In this document: piece after piece, positions 34,416 through 46,336 of the stretch
How the letters are laid out: the number at the start of each line of letters is the position of its first letter
Numbering within the stretch: the first letter of the stretch is position 1
DNA from: Ramazzottius varieornatus
Taxonomy: Eukaryota > Tardigrada > Eutardigrada > Parachela > Ramazzottiidae
Length of the DNA stretch: 64,000 bases
NCBI GenBank assembly: GCA_001949185.1
Contig: BDGG01000001.1
Coordinates: 4,518,629-4,582,628 of the forward strand
Direction: 5' to 3'
Translations under genes and position numbers: made by a program
The notes under the pieces: model-generated
The model's database searches: none
What the model was told of the DNA's origin: nothing
What the model saw: only the letters and a program-made list of their open reading frames with translations

Positions 34416-35907
34416 GATTTTGCCGGCGAATTTCACTGACGATCAAACGGCGTGGAAGACTGCCATGTAACAGTACAAAAGTGGACGCTTTGTCACGCTT
34501 GACTGCCAGTCCAAGTGGTGAGGAGGAAGGGAGTCTGGCATATGCATATGGGAGAAATCATCAGAAGAAATATTGATCGATATGGGACGAGCGTCGTTCC
34601 TTTCGTGGAGGAGAGTCACGACTTGGTCACGACGCGCTACTGTTGACAGACACAATATACGTGACCCGCTGGAATGGAATGATCGAAACATATTGTGCTG
34701 ATTGACTGTTTGCTTTTAGGGAATTGGCAAGATATAAATTATGTACTGGACCAGAGCACAGAGAGGGCGGGAAGGAGGAAGGAAGGTTAATGGAGGGGGC
34801 TTGAGAGAATGACAGGAGCTCGGGCTGTAAACTGATTGTTTCTCTGTACGGGGTAATCTCCTTTGGTCCCAAAGAAGATGGATCTAGAAGCTCTAAAAGA
34901 GACCGACCAGATAAACTTGCCTAATTCCCTCCGTTCACTCTTTAGCAGCTTATAGGGCCGAATAGACCTTTTGGGTGTCCCGCAGAGAGCGGAAAACGAG
35001 AAGGGCCGCTTAATCTTCAACGGCATGCATCCAGCATATAATTGAACCATTTTCCTTCTTGCGCTTCCTTGTGAAAGCTTATGGCGGCGCGTATACACTG
35101 TAAGATATAGCACAAATGGTGATTTGATTCTCTCAGAAACACAGCAGCTGGTCATATCCAAAAGGCATAAGCATTCAAGATTAAATACTCTTGAGCAAGC
35201 AAACGCCGACGTGCAGGACGACGTCCCGAGGAGAATCGGCAACAACTGATCTTATTTCTTTCTCATCAAACGGCCATAAGGATGGCTTGAAACAAGGAAA
35301 ATAGGATTTATCAAGATGGATGGATGATTACACGCGGTGGCAAAATCGACAGCAGCAGTTATCTTTTTTATTGCAGATGCGCATGCGATGCTATCAAAAA
35401 TGCTGATCAATCTGACACTGTACGGTGTACAAATGCAAAGCTATGCTGCAATAAGGCAAAAACTACGACACGTTTTGTACACAGATAAATTTTGTCAAAT
35501 GAGGTCTCGGAAGGTTGGTTGTGGCAGCTCTTTTCGACTTCTTCGGCCAAAAGTCCTGTCCGCAATCGTGGTCCGGGTGGACAGAGTTTCGCAGACCCAG
35601 GAGCGGGTACATACCAAGCGAAGCGTTATTGCGATGCTTACGACGACTTTTTTATTATCCGAACGATGAAGTTGTCAATAGTGAACTGAAGATACCTTGA
35701 ACTGCCTGGTTACGCAGACTTGACGAAAAATTATTTTGTCCTTGTCCAGTCATGTTCAGTGGACATGCGGATCTCGCTGACATCATGGAGCTTTATTGCA
35801 ACTTTGAATTAGATTTAGCACGACTTTTTTCGGGCAGGCATACAAAACAAGGTAATCTAGTTTCAGACCAGGCACAAGCCATTCTGCACATGCTAATAGT
35901 TAGCCAG
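34416..35907. other. SFRP upstream / C2CD2L 3' flank
   Basis: SFRP promoter and C2CD2L 3' UTR. Two overlapping plus-strand frames at 35492-35700 (one reads VRNRGPGGQSFADPGAG) have no recognised family and are not called. Confidence 0.4.
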
Positions 35908-38900
35908 TTAGAACTCCTGGGACTGCTGTACCACGGTGGGCCCGACAGTGGCGCCATCGTGGTCCTTGTGTTTAGAAAACCTTGAGCGTAACCTTTTTTT
36001 CCAGGACAGTTGGCCCGCTTTGTTACCTGTAGTAGACAGAAGGAAGACAAGCGAATTATGGAGGACTGTATCGTCATGCATAACACCCAACGGTGGTGTA
36101 ATACCACCGGCTATGAACGCACTGCCTGTGGATCTTGAAGCGGAAGGCTCTCGCGAACCCGGTGCCGACTTTGAGCGCTTATTGTTACTCCGTGAACTCC
36201 GGTCCTTTCTCCGACTTCGACTGTTCTCGAGATCGACTGCCAGAAGAACTTCCTGATCCGAGTCCATTGGATCGGTCATGCGGTCGTTCTTTCCACGCTC
36301 CCATTTGGTCACTACTGAGCTAAACTCTTCTTTGGCCACTTCCGGCTCCAGGCTTTTGGTTCGCTTCCCAAAGCTAAACCTCCTCTTCATGCGGCCAAGG
36401 AAGGAAGACTTTCTGTCCGAGCTCTTTGACCGCACACCTGTACACAGCAGACAATAGGTCAGATGGCAAACCTCAAAGTCACGAAGGCGAGTCGATCGCA
36501 TACCTTTCGCTGTTTCGGCGTCGCTAAGGTTTCCGTCCGTGACGCTCTGCAATACAGACAATTCGTACGATCAGAAGGCCGACCTGTAAGATATTTCAGA
36601 CGTTGTAAAAGACTTAAAGGGGTCGAAACATGGCATGCAGAAGGCAGTAGTCAAATCACAACATTGTCGAAGTACAGTCTCTTGGTTAGGACAATGATGC
36701 ATGCACGAACCTTAGGTACTGACAGGAGAGTCTATTGGGTCAAAGAAATCCAAGGTTAGGTGGTATGAATAGAAGGAAAGCGAGCACGAGGTACATGGAG
36801 TCATGGATAGATCCAGCAATATCTGATTACCAGTTTTCTCTTGGAAGCTTTCTGTTTTCCCATTGATGGAAGTGTGGCGTAACCTCTGGGTATTTCTTCG
36901 CTGTAGGATTTCTGAATAGACGGCGTCTTGGTATTGCTGGTCTGCGTCAGCGTCTCGGTCGTCGGCGCGTTGGAATTCACTGCAAACATATGACTGCAAT
37001 ATAATCTCCATCATTCCGACCTATTTTCTGGTTAAAGCTGATCTGTCGTTTTCGCATACGTACCATAAACATGACTGTTGCGAGCAGGTCCATTAGCTGG
37101 ACTGCTCTGACGTAATTGCGAGGTTAAATCTAGGGCTTGGGTGGAAAGTGGCTTTCCTCCGGATAACACAGTAAACTAGAAGCAGAGGAGAAGAGTTGTG
37201 GTGAACAGCTCAAGTGACGAGTGTATCGTGTTGATAGGAGAGGAGAAGAAACACCTCCAGGGTTATCGTGCCGGATACAGAATCGTCCATCAGAGGCCTT
37301 GACTGTAAGGCAATCGCTTGGCGCTGGCTAGGGTTCTTCGATAGCTCGTGAAGGCTAACGATGGCCGTCCCCAGGAAATTCCCTAAAAGGGGATGAACGG
37401 ACCTGCATCGTCAAACCGGAATGTTTCTGGAGGATAGAGAAAACTTACTTCTCTGAGGCTTCGTCCTGTCGTAGAGCTCGAACAGAATTTCCGAAGAATC
37501 TCCGGAGATATCACTACAACCAGCACGGCATGTTCGGATATTTTTCGTATACGCACCTTCTGAGTTACATACATTCCCTCTTTTTCCATTTCGTTTCGCA
37601 CTCAAGCATGTAGAATGTACTTACAACAAGAAGGTTTCCTCCCAGGCCGGATGCGCGCCGTTGTTTTTAACAACCGACGATGTGTGCTTCTGTGGAGGTT
37701 CGTCCATCTCGATGACACAGTACGGTTCAACGCCACCTGACGGAACCGGAGTGTCTTTGTTACGAAAAGGCAAGGCCTAAGATTGCTGATCGAGTTCCTT
37801 ACTTGAGCCGTTGTTTCCCAAGTCATCTGCTCGGATGACTTTGACTATCACTTGATGATCACCAGAACCGAATGGCACGGAGGGAGTCGATACATTGGGG
37901 TCCGCAATGGTCGAGAAAGTAAATTGGGTCTGTAAATGAAAGGAAGGTCGGAGATGATGTATGGTTTCAGGTCTCTTCGGGGACCCATGTGCGTTCGTTA
38001 TGTAACGAGGCCGGAAACGTAGCGTGTGAGCGGTTGAAACGTGTGCGTACCTGGGAAGGCGTACTGCTCGCTGTGGGAGACGACGGCTTGGAAGGAGGAC
38101 GGAGCCATGGAGGAAAGGGAAAATCACGGAAGCGGGCTAATTTAATTGTTGTCACTGCATTCTGGATGCATTTCTTGATGGCATCTCGAAGTAAGGCTTG
38201 ATCATTCTCCGTGCTCGGCGTGGTAAAAGCCACCTACAAAGCAAATCAATCCTGGTGAAAAAATATTATTGTAAATTGTAGATCATGCATGAACTGTACC
38301 ATATTTTTGCTACATAATTTTTAGACGTGTCGTGAAATAATGTTTACATGCAAAATATTTTTGAATTCTGGACTAAGTGAGACATTGCTATAAGCAAACA
38401 GACCCGTTAAGATTGTTTCGCGAAGTGGTACAGAGTTTCCAGCCAATCACAGTGAGAACATGCGCCACTTCGAATAACAATCTTGTCGAGTTTGTTTTCC
38501 CAGCTTCCAAATTATCAGCACGTGCCCACACTTTAGAAATCGGGGTTAGAAAAATTACCGGTGAACTTGGGAAGTTCACCAGAAGGTCGCGAGGGTTTTT
38601 CTCGAACTCCGCCGTCATGATAAGATCATTTTGCGGTGACGGATGGATTAGAAGCCGAAGGATGAAGCATCGGTTATTGGGAGTGTCTCCCGTGAGTTCG
38701 GGCTGCATGGTTTGGACTTGGCGCATGTCGTTGATGTTGAGGAAGCGCACTTCTTCTGGCACATGCTCAATCTCCACGTCGTAGTCTTCGGTACTGACAA
38801 CCCCACGCTCGCTGGTCACGGTCGATAATGCGTGGAATCCCAAGTGGACGATCTCCACTGAACAGAAAATGCTCTGATGTGATAGAAAAGAGACAGTGTT

Positions 38901-41284
38901 CTAAAAGAGGCCTATAATCGGATAAAGGAGCACTTTAGGGCACGGAACGTTCAACTCACCAGTTGCTCTTCAGCCGACAACTCGGCGCGCACGTCGCCGA
39001 TCCTCGGTGCGCAGCTCCCGACCAGGAATCGATCGAATGTGACCAACAGTCCCATCTGCAATTATACGAAAAAAATAAGGATAATTGCAAAGGTAAATCC
39101 AACGCGTTCGCAATCAATAACCCTTGGCAATCTGACAGAGAAGAAATGAAAAACCACACAGAGACTTCCCGTGCGACCGGCTTACTGCACCTGCTATTGG
39201 CAACCGAAGGCTTTGAAATCACAGAATGGTCGGCCAAAACTGAGCACCGCATTTACAGGCTGCACCAGTTTAACATTGTGACATTCTGAAAAGCAGATGT
39301 CATTGGACGGGAAGACTTTTGAAAACTGAAATGCGTCTACCGTGGAGCTCTACTGCCGTGGAGTACGGCCGTTTATAATTGTTGCAGTGCCAATAACAAG
39401 GGGAGAATTTGTGGCGAACCGTCAAAGTGATCTGAGCCATTGTGAGGTACCCACGTACTCGTACGAACCAGCTTTCAAGATCGTTAGAATTCAACCGTGC
39501 ACATATCACACTACATAAATATATCGCCAATTATAGATTTGTCAAAATGTCGAATCAGATACTGCCGCCAAGGGATCGTTCAGTCAGCGACTCACGTCAA
39601 AGATCCTCGTCTTGATGGCCACCACGAGGCCTCGAGAGCCTTTGGAAACTGTCGACCGTTTGCTCATAAACCCCATTTCCCATAACTTTTTGGTGCCGAA
39701 TTTCCTGACACTATAACGACGGATGATGAGACCGTATCCCGTACCTAGCCTACAGATTAATCTCATAAAAGATAGCATAAATCTTTGATAAAAATAAATC
39801 GACCTGGTACCGATTACAGTACTGTAGTGTTGCATGAACATCGTGAAATACGTCATATACGCGCGAGAAATCCCTTAGGGTAAAAGTTTTGGATTTTTAG
39901 TAGGGTAAAATTTTTGGACCGGGCTTCAACTGCACGCGTATGATGACAGACTTCGCGAAGTTCATGAGCATATTACAGTACGAAATCGCTGCCGGGCCAC
40001 ATAATTAAACGGTAACAGTAGCACTAATTCATAGGTATAGGGTTTTTTTTCGCGGAAATAAACAGTCTATTAAGAGTACACGCTTAACTGGGTTTGTCAT
40101 CGGTAACGACCGGCTTCCCATCGATCGGCCCATAATCCATAACATCCCGATGACAGACCGCACTTTAGCAGGGGGGAAAGACATAAAGTACGTAGCGCTT
40201 GCTTATCTTAACCCGGATGTGCAGGTACACTTATTTCCTGCAGGTCGTGTTTAGCGGAAGGACCAACCTCGAATATCTTGAAATCGGCAATTTTAGTACA
40301 ATCCAGACTGATGCCTGATTATTAGATGAATTAGCTGGTAGTTACCCAGGCAGTAAAGCAAAGTATGAACATTTAACTAGCAAGTCTAACATTGGCTCCT
40401 GGATCAACACGCCAATCTAGGGCTTGGGTGCGCGACCTCACAACCTCACAAAGACCTGCACTCCAATGCGAGAGTCCACGAATAATAAGCCAGGACTCTC
40501 GACGTTTACACGAGCTTGATCGATGTATGCTTCCTTTTGCAAGCAGACACTCAGCGACAAGCAATAGAAAATGGCACGCTATTGTTCCGCTGACTAAGAT
40601 GAGGATAAGATCGAAACAGAGCGTATTTGGAATATGGAAGTACCATGTAAAAAATTGTAGAGAATGCGATGACAGTTAAATTACCTGTTGGGCATTTCTT
40701 TTGGCGTATTCGTTCAAGGCTGAGAGCCAAATATCGGCGAACTCTGGTGTTGTGTTGTAACGATGATATAGCCAGTTGAGGACGGCATTGACCCAGTCGG
40801 ATCCTTCCTGGCTGTAGTTGATCAGCTTGACACGTGCTTGCAACGTTTCCGATGGCTGATTGTTGGCCGAGCCATCGATGGCGGCTCCTGTCGGCGCCGC
40901 GGCAAAGGAAGCTACCGGTGTGAAGAAGCGATTCTCCTTTGTGAGCACTTCATTCGACGTCCCCTCGTTCAGGTTTCTCGGCCCATTAAAAGAGGCAGAA
41001 GACGGAAGCGGCTGATAAGGCAAAGCAGGATTCCTGGCCGGTAAAACTTCCGGTTGACCAAACAGGGCGGCAAAAATGGCCTGAATATGATCGATGGCGA
41101 AGTAGACCACACCGGCCAGAAGAATCCAGGCTAGCAATAGTAATCCCAGAGGGTCCATGCGTGCCTCGTCCCAGAACCATTCGGGATCGACGACGGAGCT
41201 GTACGCACCATAAAGCGTCTCGTACCAACTGACAGCACTTTCCCGCAGCCGGTACCACACTAATTCGACCACCAGATCCACCAT
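35908..41284 (-). CDS. C2CD2L: C2CD2L/TMEM24-like ER-plasma membrane lipid-transfer protein
   Basis: Family members anchor in the ER and carry phosphatidylinositol to the plasma membrane. Twelve exons: 41284-40685, 39055-38960, 38873-38559, 38233-38051, 37929-37803, 37736-37625, 37513-37449, 37382-37255, 37175-37064, 36979-36831, 36546-36504 and 36437-35908, total 2460 nt, 819 aa. A membrane helix lies at ~45-64 (LGLLLLAWILLAGVVYFAI). The SMP-type region (~175-395) includes WLSALNEYAKRNAQQ and VRAELSAEEQL, as in vertebrate C2CD2L. A C2 domain spans ~419-545 (VIVKVIRADDLG, HPAWEETFLFDISGDSSEIL). A Ser/Thr-rich segment leads to a C-terminal polybasic motif GRMKRRFSFGKRTKS, like the plasma-membrane-binding tail of TMEM24. 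Assignment rests on order plus these local matches. Exon 3 could start slightly differently. Confidence 0.87.
38423..38515 (+). repeat. Dispersed hairpin, copy 6 (C2CD2L intron 3)
   Basis: The right arm TGCGCCACTT (38461-38470) and tail CGAATAACAATC then TTGTCGAGTTTGTTTTCCC are well kept; the left arm is reduced to AAGTGG (38423-38428). Complementarity extends outward (GATTGTTTCGCGAAGTGG against CCACTTCGAATAACAATC), so the ancestral palindrome was longer. Confidence 0.7.
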
Positions 41285-43679
41285 CGTATAACGTTGATCT
41301 GTTCACTGTTGATTTAGTGGCCCGGCTCCTTCGTTGACATAAGCGGCGCACGCGTACGTGCAGCTGCACCAATCAGCATAAAAATCGAGCTCCCCAACGT
41401 ATTTATAGAATGATGATAGTCCCTAACAAAGTCAGGCATTACGCCACACTGCCAGCAGCAATTTCACACCGTGTAATATGGGCAGTGAAGAGAAAATGAA
41501 GAATGAGTACTACAGTGGGTGTCACATCCAATCAAGAGGATCCAGGCGGGTTCCCTGACTTCGCTCTTCTCCTCTCTTTCGCTCTGACGCTTCAGCACGC
41601 GGTCCTTCAATCTCACACAGGAAATGAATGATATCAGCGCTTTTTACAAACCCAATCAGCCACGTCATACAGACATCCTTGAAAGATCTGCATCGGGGAA
41701 CCTCTAGACAGACAGGCGCAGATTTAGATCGGTGACTCTTTGGGTTTTTTCTCGTCTCGTCTGGCAATGTTTACCCTGAGCAAGCAGGCAACGTGCGAAA
41801 ACGCACGACTATCGAGCTGAGTTTCTCAGCACGCAGTCTTCAAACTCCTCAGCGTCCGCTCCATCTGGTCCTTCATTTCTTACCCCCTCTGTGACAGCAA
41901 AATGAAGCAGTAGTTCCACTTGGTTAGACGGGATGCAGCTCACTGGCTGCCCATATGAACTTGCTCACCAGGCTAAAGATAGCAAAAGGGGAAATGACAG
42001 AAACAAAGCACAGGGAATAATCCAGTGCTGGATGAGAGGGTAAATGATGGGTTCTCGGAATCGAATGACAAGGGAGGAATAATGCAAAAAGAGGAAATCA
42101 CACGGATTTTCTTCAAAGTGAAGGCGAAGAGCCCTACATCACCAACCGCTGTGGCACGGTAGTTGTGTAACGGGCAACGAGTCTGTAATGCTGCAGACAA
42201 GTCACCGGAAAATCTTTGCTGAAAGCTAAGAAAGGCCGTGGAGGATCGTTACATGGGCTATTTATAGATCAAGCGCAAAGCCAAAAACCCCGCATTGCTT
42301 CATTATCAGCTCTGCAAGCAGTGATCCCACGATTCATTGAGATCGCGGTTTGATATGTTGCTACCAATGCATCTCCTTCTTGCTGCACGCCTTCTTTCCG
42401 GTTTTCCTGTCGACCTCCCGGCTTTTCACCATGTGGACTTATCTGTGCGGTTCTAACATGCTGCCAAGTACATCGTGTTCCTCATCTGATCACGTCGTAG
42501 TTCGAAGCGGAAAGCCTGGTCACACCTCATCCCGCCCCAGCCAGTTTACGGGTCCCGCTGAGTCCAAATAAAGTTCGCCGAAAATTCAAAAGTTCTCTGA
42601 TTTTTCCAGCGTAAAATGAACGTAAAATTAAAAATCAAAAATTAAAGCACGCTCAGTTTATGTTACGATAACATCATAGAGACGGCGTAAAGGCAGCGTT
42701 TAATTCAAGACAGAAACGTCGTCTGTGAACCCAACGGGAAATTACGGCGACCCGTAAATTTTTTGGGACGGGATAATACATAAGTCTATAACCCACATAT
42801 GGGTCATTTTAATTGAGCGGCATCTTCGAATCTGACAGTTGTTTAGTCCCAGACTAAACTTCACTCGAAGAAAACGTAAATTATTTCAGGGCATCTGCTT
42901 ATGCCCACCGAAAGTCGCTGCTCAGCCCTGGTGCCCTGTTGAAAGAGTTCCTCGTGACAAAAGTCGGCTTCACAGATGGCGCTAGTGTCCATGAGGCTTC
43001 ACCGTCGCGTACTCTTGTCAGTCGGATGTCCCAACTCGAAAGACGATTCGAGAGACCACCTGCGCCACCTGAACAGGCCCAACTATAACATTGACTTTTG
43101 GTCCTAGAAATTTTCACTAGCGCTTGAAGAGAGAAAACCGGTTTTGCCGCGGCATCCGGTACTTTTAAGACATGGCGAGACATGAGCTGTTCCCGTAGCC
43201 TGCCTTCAGGGCGGCAGCAGCATAAGGCTCGAATGTTGGACAAGTCGTTGAATAACCGGATTGGCTAGGTGGTGTTGATGATGGCACAGGGCACTCAAAT
43301 AAAATGAGACTATAACTGCCGTCTCGATATTTGCCAGCATCATGTACAGATCGAAGAACTTCCGAGATTGGCGGTGGGAAATACGAGAAATACGCGAACG
43401 CGGAAGTCTACTCATTCAAGTATTTTCTGGTCCGAGAACTTGGAGACTTTCACAGGGATGTTAAGAGTTAGTTTCATGCCAAGACCACTAGGAAAAGAAA
43501 ACATAAGATACCCCAGATTCACTGGGCCAAAACGACCAGAATTAGTATTGAAACTTGGAATTTTGACTGCGGTAATCCAACTCGTGTTGAAAGGCTGCAA
43601 GTATTGCCAACGGTTATACATCTCGCTTCCCCGATACCCACGAGTCCATGACTGACAAGAAGAACAAACAACCTGTTTC
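41285..43679. other. C2CD2L upstream / homeobox 3' flank
   Basis: 2.4 kb with no recognisable gene. A weak hairpin-like word (CACCTGCGCCACCTG) at about 43056-43070 has no clear partner. Confidence 0.4.
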
Positions 43680-46333
43680 CTACAGTCCATTCAGCGAAGG
43701 CTGGATACATCCCGATCCCTTGACATCATATTGCATTAGCGAGGGCGAAAACTGACTCGTCCCAGCTTGCGATGTCATATGGTTGAAGCGCAGGGCAGAA
43801 AAGCTCCGATTGTACCAATCGAGCCCATCATCCCCTTCACCAGCAGTGTCCACTGAGGATCGCATCATGCCCATATTCCCTAGACTGTTAGTGGGCATCG
43901 AGGTGAACTGGGCGCTTCCCGCTGTGTTATACAAGGAAGGAGGATGCGCAGCTGGCATGGTTGAAGGGAAGCGGCCCATCTGACTGGCAACATGTTGTTG
44001 TTGATAGGTCATGTAGGAATGACGAGCCACGTTGGCCGTGTAGAAGTTACGCATTTGACTGGAGGCTCCCACCATGCTGCTATCCGCGGCAATGTTCATC
44101 GATTTCATCTGCTGCTTTTCTTGCTTGCGATACTTGGCTCGACGGTTTTGAAACCAGACCTGTAGCAAGGAGAAATTTCCGTCATTCAGCGAAAGAGCCA
44201 CACTTCAGTTCTGACGTCAAAGAGGCGAGCTACGGGGAAATGTTAATGGTTATTGTCACCCAGTAAAACCCACTTTAGGTATTTTCACCCACTAAGCCTG
44301 TGAATTGCTTACGAATACTTTCATCCAGTAAGTTTATTGTCACCCAGTTTTTGAAACCCGTTGCCAGTGCTAGTTTCCGCTTCGCCACAGCGTTTAGGTA
44401 GAAAGAGTTACCGAATGGACAACCCAAAAAGCCAGCGAACACAGCTTTCGGTAACAACCGCGTGCCTACAGATGAAAGAGTGGTATATATCGCGAAAACC
44501 CAAACCCGTTTGATCTGAAAGTACGAGGCTTGTGCGAAGTACTTCGCTTTGCTTCTTCGCTTTGGTGGGCTGCGCCCAGCAGAAAGTTAACCTGATGCGG
44601 AGGCTCTTTAAGACTCCCTGAAGTACCCCATAAAAGATCGTCTCTAACCATACAGTTACCAGGGTGGGTCCTTGAACCACTTTGCTGTTATCATTTTTAT
44701 TCCCTGAAATTTCGAGCAAAAGATCAAACGAGTTCCAGTTCGATGCGTGTCAGTAATTTTTCTGGGTGTGCGGTACCTCATAAAGAAGTAATTTCATTTG
44801 GTTACAGTAAATAAATGGTTTTGGACATAATTCCAGTGGGTACCAATAACTTATTTGGGTCTTACTCGGTGACAATAACCTCAGGTGTATATTGATCAAA
44901 AACCCATACACAAGCGGATTTTTAGATTCTTGTCACAGGCCAGATTGAGGTTTCGAAGTTGGTTTTCTTTCGTTGAAACTTCAATGGCCAAATTTTTGTT
45001 CTCTCTCCAGTCGGTCCTTAGCAAAGAGGTTACTCTGTATAAACTGCGGACCATGCTACAGTATGCAGGACAAAAATCGGATGCAGTACGATCGAGTGTC
45101 ACAGTATGCTATGGATCCGTGCTCACTCGCACCGGCCGCCAGATGAGGATGAGCGAAGAACCCAGTCGATCGCGCGCTGGCTTTCGAGGCTTCTGAATCG
45201 AAAAGACCGAAAAAGAACTGTCTGCATGACCGTTCCATGTTAATCTAGAACCCCTCAGTACCTTCAGTGCTCAAGATTTATAAGTATTCCATACTGCAGG
45301 GCTCGACACGCTTCCAGCACCGCTCGAGCACAGCGCATCCAATAAAGTCCGTAGAGAAACAGTAGATTCTTCCGGAGACACAAAGACTGATGATTCAACA
45401 TATCTATGAGTTCTGCGCCATCTACGCATAGAAAAATAGCAAACCCTCCAGCGAACTAGAAAGTCTCAACTGCACGTCCAGTGCGCAGATTCGCACCGGT
45501 TATATGGTACTCTGTCGAGTGGCGAACGGGATGAAATTCATTTTATCCGCAAACAAATTGCATTTTAGACAATTAATCTAATTTCAGTGGTGATTCGGTG
45601 ATAGTACACCGGATTCCGAATCTGTCGTTTTCTATTACGTTTAGCTCTGATCATCGGTGCGTCCTCCCCGCTAATTTTCATTCTGTTCAAGGCATAAAGT
45701 CCTAGACAGTTCCCCCACCACTAACCTGAATGCGAGCTTCATTCAAACGCGTCATTTTCGCCAGCTCTTCACGGTTGTAGATGTCGGGATAATGGCTTTT
45801 GGCGAAGGCCGTTTCCAGTTCTTGCAGCTGTTCCTGGGTGAAGGTAGTTCGGTGCCGTCGACGTGCAGGGGTCATGGCGCCCGGTGTGATCGATGACACG
45901 GACGAGGAAGGCGACACTCCCGTCGTGCTCGCACTACCTCGCAGTTTCTTGAACGCTCCTTCGGAGCCTGAAGGAAAATTAATAATACTATTAATAAAAC
46001 TGATGAATAAACTTTACCCATTCGGGATCGAGACAAAAAACTCGACAATATCGTTTTTCCAAGTGGCGCACGCTCCTAGCCACCAGCACTGAAAGCGTGC
46101 GCCATCTGGAAAAGCTTGCTTGTCATGTTTCTTGGCCGAGCTCCCATTTTGTTTTGTGCAGCCAATACTTTTCAAAAGTTTCCAGATATTGAAAGCACAT
46201 AGATTAAGTTCGACAACCGATCACAATTGACTTCTATGTGTGGTCTTAGTTCTTTCATTCGTTCAATGGAGAGAATCCATTTTACTAACCTTGTTGGTTA
46301 TCCACGGTGAGGCAGGCGGTACCGTAATGGTCA
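43680..46333 (-). CDS. PRD-like homeobox transcription factor (5' end not found)
   Basis: DNA-binding regulator. Three exons are supported: 46333-46290 (44 nt), 45967-45726 and 44159-43680 (stop). The homeodomain is complete across the last junction: [59 protein letters not shown]50 and the intron between residues 46 and 47 are typical of the PRD class. No paired domain is visible and no clear OAR motif, only a Met/Ser/Gln-rich C-terminus. The homeodomain resembles the Prop1/UNC-42 group, but I cannot confirm this without a tree. The 44-nt exon has a 3' splice site at 46334-46336, so at least one upstream coding exon with the start codon lies beyond it and was not located. Confidence 0.85.
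44248..44880. mobile_element. ~630-bp transposon with inverted ends in homeobox intron
   Basis: The left end GGTTATTGTCACCCAGTAA (44248-) is matched by the inverted right end, GGTTATTGTCACCGAGTAA on the minus strand ending at 44880; one mismatch in 19. A further internal TTATTGTCACCCAGTTTTT at about 44334-44352 acts as a subterminal repeat. No transposase ORF was recognised. No clear target duplication. Confidence 0.7.
46041..46150 (+). repeat. Dispersed hairpin, copy 7 (homeobox intron)
   Basis: Arms AAGTGGCGCACGCT (46061-46074) and AGCGTGCGCCATCT (46094-46107). Pairing extends outward through TTTTTCC against GGAAAA. The tail GCTTGCTTGTCATGTTTC then TTGGCCGAG follows. Confidence 0.8.
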
Positions 46334-46336
46334 CTG

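Noticed and set aside
34416-34436. Upstream GTG start for SFRP
   Set aside because: The ATG at 34415 directly precedes a good signal peptide; eukaryotic GTG starts are rare.
43056-43070. CACCTGCGCCACCTG as another hairpin copy
   Set aside because: No left arm, and the tail does not match clearly.
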